Shown here in pieces: positions 42,660 through 51,457 of a DNA stretch of 59,013 nucleotides. The DNA is from an uncultured Actinomycetes bacterium (GTDB taxonomy: Bacteria > Actinomycetota > Actinomycetes > S36-B12), in assembly GCA_903960135.1 (NCBI GenBank), contig CAJBZP010000128.1, positions 1-59,013 of the forward strand, in the 5' to 3' direction. The position numbers and the translations under genes are program-made. Below the pieces are notes generated by a model, which had not been told where the DNA came from, made no database searches, and saw only the letters and a list, made by a program, of their open reading frames with translations. Numbering within the stretch: position 1 is the stretch's first letter; each line of letters starts with the position of its first letter.

Positions 42660-43731
42660 GGCTTTCATCAACGAGTAGGTGTCCTTTTTGTTGACGCCGG
42701 CGATCCCACCAATAGATCCCGAGCGCACCGAGGCCCACAAGTAATTGCGGTAGGAACCAAGCCAATCGCCAGATTAGGTCGGCCGCGATGGCGGTTGAGC
42801 TATCGAGACCGAAACCAATCAGGAGCGCGACGAGTGCGGCGTCGACTGTGCCCAAACCGCCGGGGGTCAGTGGAACCGCGGTCAGTAGTAGCGCAATCGA
42901 GAACGCAGCGAAAACCTCCAAGAACGATAAATCACCCGGATATGCGCCAAGGCCGGCTAGGGCGACAATGAGCACGCCGATCGGGGCTAATTGCGCGCCG
43001 AAGTTGGCTACTGTCAACTGGGGCCAGCGTGTTGCGATCATCTCGGCTGCCTGGGTGTGGAAGGTGACCAATGAGCCGGTGATGTTAGGCGCTGGCTTCT
43101 TGAACTTCGTAAAGATTGCGCCAACTGGCTTGCTGACGAATGCGCCGATGCGGCGGGCGCCATCCTCACTTCGCAAGATGATGATGACGAAGATCAGGGA
43201 GACAATAACGACAACGACCCCGATCATTGCTAGCACGTTGTATGCGGTAGCTGATTCGCCGTTGAAGTTCAAGAGCAGAAGTGCGACGGCCGGCGTACCG
43301 AAAGTGAACAGGTAGGTAAATACCGCGTCCGCGGACACAGCAGCAGCAGCGCGAGCTGAGTTCACCCCGTACTTGGCCAAAATCGCGTACTGCGTTGCCA
43401 CGGCCACTGCGCCGCCACCGGGAACCACATTAGAGAGTAGGAAACCGGATTGGCGCGACACGAACGTCGCGCGATAGGACAACTTAGGGATCGCTGCTAT
43501 TCCGGTATATGGGTAAATGATGATGTTGGCCAGCGAGGCGGCACCGAGTGCTGCGATCCACCACGGCCCCATTGCAGCGACCTTGGTAAGTGCCGTCTGG
43601 TAATCCCCGAACTGCGGGAAGAGGAAGGCGAAGACCAAAACCATCACAGCAATGCCCACCAAAGCGAAGATGATCTTGCTCCACGGGTTCTTCTTGCGGG
43701 TTTTAGATGTGCTAGGTGGGGCCGTGGTCAT
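42652..43731 (-). CDS. Lysylphosphatidylglycerol synthase-type membrane protein (UPF0104/YbhN)
   Basis: A 359-residue integral membrane protein with about eight hydrophobic segments, typical of the transmembrane part of lysylphosphatidylglycerol synthase/UPF0104 proteins. Examples are SLANIIIYPYTGIAAIPKLS, LLSNVVPGGGAVAVATQYAI, AVPLTPGGLGTVDAALVALL and the basic C-terminus YWWDRRRQQKG. There is no soluble aminoacyl-transferase domain, so its role in lipid or glycan flipping is open. It overlaps the helicase stop by eight bases. Confidence 0.75.
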   Translation of the reverse strand: MTTAPPSTSKTRKKNPWSKIIFALVGIAVMVLVFAFLFPQFGDYQTALTKVAAMGPWWIAALGAASLANIIIYPYTGIAAIPKLSYRATFVSRQSGFLLSNVVPGGGAVAVATQYAILAKYGVNSARAAAAVSADAVFTYLFTFGTPAVALLLLNFNGESATAYNVLAMIGVVVVIVSLIFVIIILRSEDGARRIGAFVSKPVGAIFTKFKKPAPNITGSLVTFHTQAAEMIATRWPQLTVANFGAQLAPIGVLIVALAGLGAYPGDLSFLEVFAAFSIALLLTAVPLTPGGLGTVDAALVALLIGFGLDSSTAIAADLIWRLAWFLPQLLVGLGALGIYWWDRRRQQKGHLLVDESLI

Positions 43732-43795
43732 ATGACAACTCTACGTGCTGGCGCAGGGCTGATGCTTGAGTTGCGTCTTCGCTGGGCACCGGGGA

Positions 43796-44500
43796 TTAGG
43801 CATCAAGTTCGGGAAACTCATCCTCGCTGATGTCCTCCGCGGGTTTCGTGCGGTCGCGGCCAAACGTACCCACAATCATCAGGCCGTACCCCACCGATGG
43901 CCCGATGAGTAAGGCAAATAGCACGGTGCCAAGCCCAACTACACCACCCAACAACCAGCCGATGCCAAGGACAACGACCTCAATCGACAGTCGCACGGCG
44001 GGAACGGGCCAGCCGGTGCGCTGATGAATTCCGGTCATCCAGCCGTCTCGTGGTCCCGGTCCGAGGTTCGTGGTCAGGTAAAGCCCACTGCCGAGTCCGA
44101 TCGCGGCGATCCCGATGAGCACCTCCGCCAACTGCAGCGCGAATATTTCAGGCCTTGGCAGGAAAACAAGTGAGACTTGTAAAGCGAGTGCGATGACGAT
44201 CGCATTGCTGATGGTGCCAAGCCCTGGGCGCTCGCGCAATGGAATCCACAGCAGCAGTACGAGGACGCTTACTAGAAAGGTGGCAAGCCCAATTGACATC
44301 GGCAATTTCGTGGACAGTCCTTGCGCGAGTACAGTCCACGGGCTAACCCCTAGACCGGCCGCCACCAGCATGCCGTCACCGGTGCCAAAGAGCCAAAGGC
44401 CGATAATGAGGATGGTGAAGGTGGATGGCTTGGTGCGCCATCTCGAGGGGGCTCGCCACCTGGTCACGGGGATGGTTCTTGAGGGTTTCAGCCAACTCAT
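43796..44500 (-). CDS. YczE/YitT-like membrane protein
   Basis: About 234 residues with five or six membrane helices (ILIIGLWLFGTGDGMLVAAG, LATFLVSVLVLLLWIPL and others) and an acidic C-terminal tail (EDISEDEFPELDA). It resembles the YczE/YyaS membrane family; the GLYLTTNLGPGPRDGWMTGI segment is diagnostic. ATG 44500 is preferred because an earlier start would overlap the divergent lipoprotein gene. Function unknown. Confidence 0.65.
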   Translation of the reverse strand: MSWLKPSRTIPVTRWRAPSRWRTKPSTFTILIIGLWLFGTGDGMLVAAGLGVSPWTVLAQGLSTKLPMSIGLATFLVSVLVLLLWIPLRERPGLGTISNAIVIALALQVSLVFLPRPEIFALQLAEVLIGIAAIGLGSGLYLTTNLGPGPRDGWMTGIHQRTGWPVPAVRLSIEVVVLGIGWLLGGVVGLGTVLFALLIGPSVGYGLMIVGTFGRDRTKPAEDISEDEFPELDA

Positions 44501-44571
44501 GATGTCGGAAATGCTGAACACCCCTTTATCTAAGGCTTCTAAGATATAGCGTTTGATTTCTTGGAGGTCTG

Positions 44572-45060
44572 ATGAAATCACAAGTGCGAGCCGGAGTTTG
44601 GCTGGCCCCAGGGTTAGTCGCCGCGCTACTTTTGATCACTGGTTGCGGATCAGGTGAAGAGGCGGCAATTCCCGCGGCCCCAAGCGCAGTAGCTGCAGCG
44701 TCCGCGGTAGCTGGGGATCCGGATGTTTTACTCGAGGCGCAGGCATTAACCGTACTTGATCAACCGGTGCGATACCCGAAAAAGAAGTCCGCGGAGATCA
44801 CGAGCGAGATTCTTGCCCTGGATCCAGGTCAGGAAACCGGCTGGCACAAATACCGCACCCCGTTGTACGCATACATTTTGGAGGGCACGCTCACGGTCGA
44901 GTATGACGCCGGGGTAGTCAAGGAGTTCGCGGCCGGCACGGCCTTTATTGATGCCATGAACGTTTGGCTAAATGGTTCCAATCGGAGCGAAGCTCCGGTG
45001 CGGGTCTTGATGGTCCACCTAGGGGCGGCCGGGGTGACCAATAGCGTGCAACGCCCCTAA
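44572..45060 (+). CDS. Cupin-domain lipoprotein
   Basis: A 162-residue secreted lipoprotein. The signal peptide ends at the lipobox LLITGC (Cys near residue 25), followed by an Ala-rich spacer. The rest is a cupin with GWHKYRTPLYAYILEGTLTV and FAAGTAFIDAMNVWLNG; His is present in the first motif but the second is weak, so metal binding may be partial. A GGAGG site precedes the ATG. A cell-surface cupin suggests ligand sensing rather than catalysis. Unknown role. Confidence 0.7.
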   Translation: MKSQVRAGVWLAPGLVAALLLITGCGSGEEAAIPAAPSAVAAASAVAGDPDVLLEAQALTVLDQPVRYPKKKSAEITSEILALDPGQETGWHKYRTPLYAYILEGTLTVEYDAGVVKEFAAGTAFIDAMNVWLNGSNRSEAPVRVLMVHLGAAGVTNSVQRP

Positions 45061-45119
45061 CCCTTAGCAGCAATTCGCAAACCGGCATTGCGGTTTGGGG
45101 AGATGCCCCATAGCCTGCG

Positions 45120-45833
45120 GTGGTGAGCGTCGCAGCTGCCCCGGTTGGGGTGAACGACGCCCGACGCGTGCTGCCACTTGTCCTGGTCGTTGTTGCGCTT
45201 TCGTGGTGTGCCTTGGCACTCATGCCGATGAGCCACGATCAGATGAGTCACGGTCAATTGGGATTTGTTGCCATGTGGACCCTGATGGTTATGGCCATGA
45301 TGATTCCGACCGCCTTGCGACCATTGGTGCGAATAGCCGGGGGATCCGCATTGCGCGCTTGGGCCTTCTTGGGTGGCTATTTAATGATCTGGGCGGCGAT
45401 GGCAGTGCCGGCTACAGTTTTAGTCAATGTGATTCCTTGGTCCGGCCCGCTCATCACACTGGGCTGGATTGCGGTGGGGCTTTATCAACTGACTCCTTGG
45501 GCCCAGCGAGCGTTACGGCGCTGTCGGTCCTTGCGCGCCGCGGATCCGGCGTTTGCGTCGGGGACAAAGGAGGGGGTTGCCTGCGTGACCGCCTGCTTCC
45601 CGCTCATGTTGATCGGGGTGGTCACTTTGACCGGTTTGCATACAGCCGTTTCGCTGCTGGCGATGTTGGCGCTTGCAGTATTTATGACCTGGGAGAAGTC
45701 ACCGCGTGTTGGCGCGGGCGCCCTGCGGGCCAGCGGAATTGCAATAGTGCTCGGTGCCAGCCTGCTGCTGGCACTAGGTGGGCCGGCAACCGGTCACCAG
45801 CATTCGGTGAGCCATCCAGCCCAACCAGGTTAG
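45120..45833 (+). CDS. DUF2182 integral membrane protein
   Basis: A 237-residue protein of the DUF2182 family, described as predicted metal-binding membrane proteins. It shows five or six membrane segments, and conserved segments MWTLMVMAMMIPTALRPLVR, GYLMIWAAMAVPATV, YQLTPWAQRALRRCR and TACFPLMLIGVVTLTGL. Met- and His-rich loops (MPMSHDQMSHGQ near the N-terminus) may bind metal such as copper. The start is GTG at 45120 or 45123. It is not linked to the molybdenum cluster that follows on the opposite strand. Confidence 0.7.
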   Translation: MVSVAAAPVGVNDARRVLPLVLVVVALSWCALALMPMSHDQMSHGQLGFVAMWTLMVMAMMIPTALRPLVRIAGGSALRAWAFLGGYLMIWAAMAVPATVLVNVIPWSGPLITLGWIAVGLYQLTPWAQRALRRCRSLRAADPAFASGTKEGVACVTACFPLMLIGVVTLTGLHTAVSLLAMLALAVFMTWEKSPRVGAGALRASGIAIVLGASLLLALGGPATGHQHSVSHPAQPG

Positions 45834-45849
45834 CCAGAGGCCGGTTGAT

Positions 45850-46476
45850 TTATCTGGGATCTTCGTGAATGTTGTAGTCCAGGTCGACACCTGACGCGAC
45901 GTCGGCAATCTCAATCAACTCAACGTCTTCTCGCCCGCGTAGGTAGGCCCGCGCACCTTCGTCACCACGGGCGATCTCGATAATCCCTGCCCAATGCTCC
46001 CGGCTGAACTTCACCGGGTGCCCGCGCTCACCTTGGAAGGTTGCGGCGGCGACCCCGGCGTGTGACTGGGCGATACGAGCACACCCAACTGCAGTTAGCC
46101 CCGGGAGATCAACCAAGGTGATGAGCGCACTGGTTGCTGAGGTGGTGAGTAAGTAGTCGAGGCCGGTGCGTAGCGATGAGCCCATGCCTTCTTGCCAATG
46201 CGAGTTGATAACAGGGATGGCGCCTGGCACCTCGCCGATCCAAGCGCCAAGCACGACCACAATTGGCGTGCAGCCGGCACCTTGCAGGATGCGAACGGAT
46301 CGATCCACCAACCGCTCACCGCCTACGACCGCTGGGGCTTTCGGGCCGCCGAATCTTTGGCCCGCGCCGGCGGCCAGGATTAGTCCAGCGGTCGGATTGG
46401 GTGCGCCGGTCAGCGTGGGGCCCCCGGATGAATTGGGCCAGTGCTGGTGGTGAGCGATGCGCCGCTGCCACCCCAA
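45850..46476 (-). CDS. mocA: MobA-like NTP transferase (MocA/CoxC-type molybdopterin cytidylyltransferase)
   Basis: About 208 residues including a poorly conserved N-terminus. The nucleotide-binding signature is GLILAAGAGQRFGGPKAP, followed by VVVLGAWIGEV, GMGSSLRTGLD and LVDLPGLT. In aerobic CO dehydrogenase clusters this enzyme attaches CMP to molybdopterin to make the cytosine dinucleotide form of the cofactor. It overlaps the upstream xdhC stop region by 67 bases on the minus strand. The only visible start is TTG at 46476, so the true N-terminus is uncertain. Confidence 0.75.
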   Translation of the reverse strand: MGWQRRIAHHQHWPNSSGGPTLTGAPNPTAGLILAAGAGQRFGGPKAPAVVGGERLVDRSVRILQGAGCTPIVVVLGAWIGEVPGAIPVINSHWQEGMGSSLRTGLDYLLTTSATSALITLVDLPGLTAVGCARIAQSHAGVAAATFQGERGHPVKFSREHWAGIIEIARGDEGARAYLRGREDVELIEIADVASGVDLDYNIHEDPR

Positions 46477-47516
46477 CGACTTTGTACCAATTGAGCGGCT
46501 ATCGAGATAGCGGTCTCCTCCGGGGTACGAGCTCCCAGATCAAGGCCGATTGGTGAGTGCAAGCGCTCGAGTTCTGCACTTGTTAGCCCAGCTTCCTTGA
46601 GGCGGATCAGCCGATCCTCATGAGTGCGGCGCGAGCCCATCGCACCGACGTACCCGGCGTTTGTTCGCAAGGCAACTACTAACGCCGGGACATCGAACTT
46701 GGCATCATGTGTTAGCACGGCGATTACGGTTCGCGGATCAACATGCTGCTTTTCCAGCCAACGGTGCGGCCAGTCAACGACAACTTCGTCGGCCTCCTGG
46801 AAGCGCTTCTTGGTGGCGAAAATGGGGCGTGCGTCAACAACGGTGACTTTGAACCCGAGAAGCTTTCCGACTCGCACGAGGGCCGCCGAGAAATCAATGG
46901 CCCCAAAAATGAACATCTGTGGAGCCGGTGCGTAACTGGCGACAAATACGTCAAGGCCTTCACCGAGGCGTTCCCCTGCGGGACCGTAATGCAAGAAGCC
47001 GGTCGCACCGGATGCGAGCATGCCGATTACGTCTTCACGAACAGTGTCATCAAGTCGAACGGTGCCGAGCGAGCCCTCTGCATGATCGGGTCTAACTACC
47101 AAGTGCCGGCCCACATGGTGGGGTCCCCGCACGATTGTCGCCACAGCAACTGGTTGCTCGTCAGCGATACTGGCTGCGATCCCGGTGAGCTCTGGCCAAG
47201 TGTCACTATTTACTTTCTCCACGAAGACCTCGAGGATGCCGCCGCAGGTCAGGCCAACAGCGAAGGCATCGTCATCGCTGACCCCATAGGTCTCATATCT
47301 GAAGGCGCCATCGGCTAGCACCTGCTGCCCGACCTCAAAAAGTGCGCCCTCAACGCAGCCGCCGCTAACCGAGCCGACCGCTTCGCCGGTATCGGTGACG
47401 AGCATCGAGGCGCCAGCGGGCCTCGGAGCTGAGCGCCAGGTTCGAACGACGGTGGCCATGGCGGCGCTTCCGCCGTCGTTAGTAGCGGCCACTAATTCGC
47501 TGAGGACTTCACGCAC
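46410..47516 (-). CDS. XdhC-family maturation protein (CoxI-like)
   Basis: A 368-residue protein with XdhC/CoxI domains at both ends. The N-terminal domain has SVSGGCVEGALFEVGQQVL and LTCGGILEVFVEK, binding molybdopterin in the family. The C-terminal Rossmann domain includes APQMFIFGAIDFSAALVRVG and YVGAMGSRRTHEDRLIRLKE, and closes with GLDLGARTPEETAISIAAQL. XdhC proteins insert the sulfurated cofactor into xanthine- or CO-dehydrogenase-type enzymes. It is upstream of and overlapping mocA. The start is GTG. A second XdhC-type protein lies after coxL. Confidence 0.8.
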   Translation of the reverse strand: MREVLSELVAATNDGGSAAMATVVRTWRSAPRPAGASMLVTDTGEAVGSVSGGCVEGALFEVGQQVLADGAFRYETYGVSDDDAFAVGLTCGGILEVFVEKVNSDTWPELTGIAASIADEQPVAVATIVRGPHHVGRHLVVRPDHAEGSLGTVRLDDTVREDVIGMLASGATGFLHYGPAGERLGEGLDVFVASYAPAPQMFIFGAIDFSAALVRVGKLLGFKVTVVDARPIFATKKRFQEADEVVVDWPHRWLEKQHVDPRTVIAVLTHDAKFDVPALVVALRTNAGYVGAMGSRRTHEDRLIRLKEAGLTSAELERLHSPIGLDLGARTPEETAISIAAQLVQSRWGGSGASLTTSTGPIHPGAPR

Positions 47517-47574
47517 GGCACTACTTTCGCCTATCCGATGCGCGGTTGCACACCGAACCCCTGATAATGGTGCC

Positions 47575-47997
47575 GTGGATGTAATTCGGCTCGTTCAAGT
47601 CACTGAGCAGCCCCTTGACGCCAGTTTGATGCAGTCGTTGGTCGCAGATCCGGCTGCCGGTGCTGTGGTGACTTTCAGCGGCGATGTGCGCGGCGTTGAC
47701 CATGGGCGTCAAGTTCACGCCCTGACTTACGAAGGGCACCCGAGCGCGGCCGAGGTTTTGCGGGAGGTGGCCGAGCAGATTGCCGCCGAGTTCGACTTGA
47801 TCGGCTTGGCGGTTGCCCACCGGATCGGCGAACTGCAGGTATCGGATGCGGCTTTGGTGGCCGTGGTGTCGACCGCCCATCGTGGTCCGGCGTTCACAGC
47901 CTGTCAGGCGTTAGTGGATCTAACCAAAGCCAAGCTGCCGGTTTGGAAGCACCAAGTTTTCGCTGACGGTACCGATGAATGGGTGAACTGCGCATGA
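47575..47997 (+). CDS. moaE: Molybdopterin synthase catalytic subunit MoaE
   Basis: A 140-residue MoaE. It converts cyclic pyranopterin phosphate to molybdopterin with MoaD supplying sulfur. Landmarks are GAVVTFSGDVRGVDHGRQV, LTYEGHPSAAEVL, VAHRIGELQVSDAALV and the C-terminal LPVWKHQVFADGTDEWV containing the active-site Lys. GTG 47575 is the start that gives a normal MoaE N-terminus (MDVIRL). It overlaps moaA by four bases (ATGA) and is divergent from the xdhC gene across 58 bases. Confidence 0.88.
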   Translation: MDVIRLVQVTEQPLDASLMQSLVADPAAGAVVTFSGDVRGVDHGRQVHALTYEGHPSAAEVLREVAEQIAAEFDLIGLAVAHRIGELQVSDAALVAVVSTAHRGPAFTACQALVDLTKAKLPVWKHQVFADGTDEWVNCA

Positions 47998-48995
47998 GCA
48001 TGCTGATCGATACCTTCGGTCGGGTGCACCGCGACCTGCGGGTGTCGTTAACAGACAGGTGCAATCTGCGGTGCACCTATTGCATGCCCAATGATTTTTC
48101 TGACTGGATCCCAGGGGATCACCTATTAAGTACGGACGAACTGATGACGGTGCTAGAAGTTGCCACCTCGCAGGGGATCACGGGTATCAGGCTCACCGGT
48201 GGCGAGCCGCTGCTACGCCCAGACATCGTCGATATTGTTCGTCGAATCAAAGCTTTGCCATCGGCGCCAAAAATCGCGTTGACGACCAATGGCTTGCGGT
48301 TACCCGAGATGGCGCAGGATCTCGCCGACGCCGGGCTTGGGCGCGTCAACATCAGCCTTGACACCCTACGCCGCGATCGCTTCAAGGAACTTACCTTTCG
48401 TGATCGGTTCGATGATGTGCTTGCGGGGATTGATGCGGCCAAGGCCGCGGGCCTGTTGCCGGTAAAGATCAATAGCGTGTTGATGCGGGGGGTGAACGAG
48501 GACGAAGCTTTGCCATTACTAAGACATAGTTTGGCTAGTGGCTGGAGCCTGCGTTTCATCGAGCAAATGCCACTTGATGCTGGTGGATCATGGGAGAAGT
48601 CATCGATGGTGACCGCGGCGGAGATTTTCGAGCTGCTGTCGACCGAGTTTGAACTTACGCCGGTGCCCAACCGCGGTTCGGCTCCCGCCGAGGAGTTTTT
48701 GGTAAACGGCGGTCCGGCAACCGTCGGCATCATTGCCAGTGTTTCGAAGCCGTTTTGCGCATCCTGTGACCGGTTGCGGCTTACGGCGGATGGGCAAATC
48801 CGCAATTGCCTATTTGCCCGTGATGAGACCGACGTTCGCGCGACCCTGCGCAATCCGCTGCTCTCAGATCAAGACCGCCGCGCCAGTATCGCGTCCTTAT
48901 TCGGGAGCTCGGTGCTGGCCAAATTACCCGGGCATGGCATCAACGACCCGTCGTTTATCCAGCCGGATCGGCCGATGTCGGCAATCGGGGGCTAG
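47994..48995 (+). CDS. moaA: GTP 3',8-cyclase MoaA
   Basis: A 333-residue radical-SAM enzyme for the first step of molybdenum cofactor synthesis. The radical-SAM cysteines Cys23, Cys27 and Cys30 are in CNLRCTYC. A second cluster site is at the C-terminus (FCASCDRLRLTADGQIRNC). The protein ends in Ile-Gly-Gly, the GG tail needed for activity. ATG 47994 overlaps the moaE stop by ATGA. The end shares CTAG with the end of the convergent moaD. Confidence 0.9.
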   Translation: MSMLIDTFGRVHRDLRVSLTDRCNLRCTYCMPNDFSDWIPGDHLLSTDELMTVLEVATSQGITGIRLTGGEPLLRPDIVDIVRRIKALPSAPKIALTTNGLRLPEMAQDLADAGLGRVNISLDTLRRDRFKELTFRDRFDDVLAGIDAAKAAGLLPVKINSVLMRGVNEDEALPLLRHSLASGWSLRFIEQMPLDAGGSWEKSSMVTAAEIFELLSTEFELTPVPNRGSAPAEEFLVNGGPATVGIIASVSKPFCASCDRLRLTADGQIRNCLFARDETDVRATLRNPLLSDQDRRASIASLFGSSVLAKLPGHGINDPSFIQPDRPMSAIGG

Positions 48996-49240
48996 CCGCC
49001 GGCAAATGGTGGGAGCACGTCAACTCGGGCACCGGCCGCTAGGTGCACTAGGGCTAGGTCACCGTGGGCGGCCAAGCCGTCGACCAAGTAACTGCAGCGG
49101 GGGGCTACTTGGGCAAAGGCTGGGTAGGACCTAACCAGCGAGTCCACGACTTCGCCCAAAGATGCCCCCGTGGCAGTGACGGTTGGGTAGCCGACCGCCG
49201 ATCGTGCGGCGGCAAAGAGGTGCACTTCGACTTGTTGCAT
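48992..49240 (-). CDS. moaD: Molybdopterin synthase sulfur-carrier subunit MoaD
   Basis: An 82-residue ubiquitin-like protein (MQQVEVHLFAAARSAVGY start) ending in PPFAGG, the Gly-Gly tail that is thiocarboxylated. It supplies sulfur to MoaE. ATG 49240 gives the normal size; the longer upstream frame is not conserved. It is on the opposite strand to moaE and moaA, and shares stop bases CTAG with moaA. The activating enzyme (MoeB/MoeZ) is not in the window. Confidence 0.85.
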   Translation of the reverse strand: MQQVEVHLFAAARSAVGYPTVTATGASLGEVVDSLVRSYPAFAQVAPRCSYLVDGLAAHGDLALVHLAAGARVDVLPPFAGG

Positions 49241-49414
49241 GAGGCCGACATTACGCGGCCTGGACCAGCAATCACCCCAGTGCCGGTCAATTTCGAGTTG
49301 TGGATGCGCATTGGGACTTTTCACCCTATTCTCAAGCCCACTCACTTCAAGTCAGCAACCGCGAATCGGGTACCGGGTTCGAGCACGGCCCGGGTGGCAT
49401 TATTTGGAGGCTTA

Positions 49415-50047
49415 GTGGATTTACAGAACTCTTTCACGGTACCGGCTGATATCGATACCGCGTGGAAGACCTTGTTGGACGTGGAGTCCATCGCACCATG
49501 CATGCCAGGGGCCACCTTGGAGTCGGTTAATGGTGATGAGTTCACCGCGAGTGTCAAAGTCAAGCTCGGTCCGGTATCCATGACGTATAACGGTGAAGCG
49601 CGCTTCCTAAGCAAGGACGAAGCAAGCCACACCGCGGTTATCGAAGGTACCGGCAAGGAGACCCGTGGCGCGGGAACTGCAAAAGCGCTGATTACAACCA
49701 ACCTCGTTGCCGAATCACCGGACCGAACCCGGGTGGACGTGACCACTGCACTGATTATCACGGGTAAGGCCGCGCAATTCGGTCGTGGCGTAATGCAGGA
49801 TGTTGCCGGTCGAATAATTGATCAATTTGCGGGAAACCTCGAACAGGTCATCGGCGCACGCGGCGAGCATGCAGCAGCAGCGGCATCGGGTGATTCTTCA
49901 ACCATCGTGACTGCTCCCGTGATCAAGGCTGCCGACAGCATCGATCTGCTCGGGACCGCGGGTGCACCTGTTCTAAAACGGGCCCTTCCGGTGATCATTG
50001 GGGTGATTGTTGCCGTCGCGATTGTTTGGTGGCTAATCGCTCGTTGA
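49415..50047 (+). CDS. coxG: CO dehydrogenase accessory protein CoxG (SRPBCC/membrane anchor)
   Basis: A 210-residue CoxG. The N-terminal 150 residues form an SRPBCC hydrophobic-pocket domain (LQNSFTVPADIDTAWKTLLD, APCMPGATLESV, GTAKALITTNLV), and the C-terminus is a membrane helix (VIIGVIVAVAIVWWLIA). CoxG recruits CO dehydrogenase to the membrane and may shuttle electrons to a quinone. The start is GTG with GGAGG upstream. It heads the coxGMSL operon 59 bases ahead of coxM. The 174-base gap before it, shared with moaD, holds no clear promoter consensus. Confidence 0.85.
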   Translation: MDLQNSFTVPADIDTAWKTLLDVESIAPCMPGATLESVNGDEFTASVKVKLGPVSMTYNGEARFLSKDEASHTAVIEGTGKETRGAGTAKALITTNLVAESPDRTRVDVTTALIITGKAAQFGRGVMQDVAGRIIDQFAGNLEQVIGARGEHAAAAASGDSSTIVTAPVIKAADSIDLLGTAGAPVLKRALPVIIGVIVAVAIVWWLIAR

Positions 50048-50106
50048 GCTAATCATTTATCCATGTGTCATTCCTAGAACTAGCCGGTATGGAAAAGGGG
50101 TAGGTA

Positions 50107-50976
50107 ATGCAAACACCAGCGCCCGTTGATTATGCGCGAGCCACTTCGGTAGCCGATGCGATTGCCTTGTTGGAAAAGCATGGCGAGGAAGCCCGACTGC
50201 TGGCCGGTGGCCACAGTTTGTTACCAATGATGAAGTTGCGTCTGGCCAGACCGGAGATCCTGATTGACCTAAATGATCTCGATGAGCTTCGTGGGATCCG
50301 GATAGAGGGTGACGAAATTGTCGTTGGTGCAATGGTCACCCACGCTGAAATCCTTGACTCACCCGTGCTCGCCGAGCACTACGCCATCTTCCGGGAGGCC
50401 GAGAAGGTAATTGCGGACCCGATCGTACGCAATAAGGGCACGATCGGTGGCTCCATGTGTCAAGCGGATCCGTCGGAGGATCTGTCAGCTGTCGGCTCCG
50501 CCCTCAAAGGATCCGTGGTCATTCAAGGCAGTGGCGGCAAGCGCACCTTGGCACTGCGCGAGTTTCACGAAGGCCCATATGAAACCAAGGTAGGTGACGC
50601 GGAAATCCTCACCGAGGTGCGGTTTCCGATCAGGCCAGGCGCGGGTAGCGCCTATGAGAAAGTCGAGCGTCGAGTTGGCGACTGGCCGGTGGCCTCGGTC
50701 GGGGTATTCGTCGTAGTCGCAGGCGGTGTCGTTACGGATTGTGGGATCGGCCTGACGGCTGTTGGTGCCGAGCACTTCTGCGCTCCTGACGCCGAGGCGT
50801 ACCTGATCGGCAAAGCTCCTACCGAGGAAAACTTGGCGGCCGCGGCGCAACTGGCTGCGGATGCTTGTACTCCTTATGCCGATCAGCGTGGCCCGGTCGA
50901 CTACAAGTTGCATCTTGCTTGCGAACTAACCCTCCGCGCGTTGCGCAAAGCCGCCGCGTCTAGCCAAGGAGCCTGA
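50107..50976 (+). CDS. coxM: Aerobic CO dehydrogenase medium (FAD) subunit
   Basis: A 289-residue flavoprotein of the CO/xanthine dehydrogenase medium-subunit family. FAD-binding motifs are LLAGGHSLLPMMKLRL and RNKGTIGGSMCQADPSEDL. It accepts electrons from the iron-sulfur subunit and passes them to the chain. It precedes coxS by one base. A GGGG-rich ribosome site precedes the ATG. Full length and intact. Confidence 0.88.
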   Translation: MQTPAPVDYARATSVADAIALLEKHGEEARLLAGGHSLLPMMKLRLARPEILIDLNDLDELRGIRIEGDEIVVGAMVTHAEILDSPVLAEHYAIFREAEKVIADPIVRNKGTIGGSMCQADPSEDLSAVGSALKGSVVIQGSGGKRTLALREFHEGPYETKVGDAEILTEVRFPIRPGAGSAYEKVERRVGDWPVASVGVFVVVAGGVVTDCGIGLTAVGAEHFCAPDAEAYLIGKAPTEENLAAAAQLAADACTPYADQRGPVDYKLHLACELTLRALRKAAASSQGA

Positions 50977-50977
50977 C

Positions 50978-51457
50978 ATGGAAGTAACCATCACGATTAA
51001 CGGCACTCCGGTAACCAGCGAGATTGAGCCCCGGACGCTGTTGGTGCATTTTGTGCGTGAAAACGCCGGCCTTCGCGGTACCCACTGGGGCTGTGATACC
51101 TCAAATTGCGGAACCTGCGTGCTCTGGGTCGATGGCTCACCGGTAAAAAGCTGCACCATGCTGGCTGCCCAGGCCGATGGCCATGAGGTCACAACCGTCG
51201 AGGGGCTGGAGCAAGGTGGTGTCCTTGACCCGATTCAGCAGGGATTCATTGAGTGCCATGGCCTCCAGTGCGGGTTCTGCACTCCCGGCATGATGATGAC
51301 CGGGCGCTGGCTCTTGGATAACAATCCAAATCCGTCTGAAGCAGAGATTCGCGACTGCATTTCCGGCCAAATCTGCCGGTGCACCGGCTATAAAAACATT
51401 GTTGCCTCCATCCAGTGGGCGGCGGAGCATCCAGCGACAAGTGAGGTGACAGCATGA
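50978..51457 (+). CDS. coxS: Aerobic CO dehydrogenase small (2Fe-2S) subunit
   Basis: A 159-residue protein with two [2Fe-2S] clusters. The first is plant-ferredoxin-like (CDTSNCGTC with a further Cys in VKSC). The second is in the four-helix domain (CGFCTPGMMM and CRCTGY). It links the molybdenum site in CoxL to the FAD of CoxM. It overlaps coxL by four bases (ATGA) and begins after GGAG. Confidence 0.9.
   Translation: MEVTITINGTPVTSEIEPRTLLVHFVRENAGLRGTHWGCDTSNCGTCVLWVDGSPVKSCTMLAAQADGHEVTTVEGLEQGGVLDPIQQGFIECHGLQCGFCTPGMMMTGRWLLDNNPNPSEAEIRDCISGQICRCTGYKNIVASIQWAAEHPATSEVTA

Noticed and set aside
46743-47318. 191-codon plus-strand frame
   Set aside because: It is a shadow of the conserved xdhC gene on the other strand, with no family features.
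49242-49261. Inverted repeat AGGCCG/CGGCCT just upstream of moaD as an RNA switch
   Set aside because: Six-base arms are too short, and no Moco-riboswitch-like core is visible.
49064-49414. Upstream extension of the coxG frame
   Set aside because: It overlaps moaD in antisense and does not resemble SRPBCC proteins; GTG 49415 has a ribosome site.
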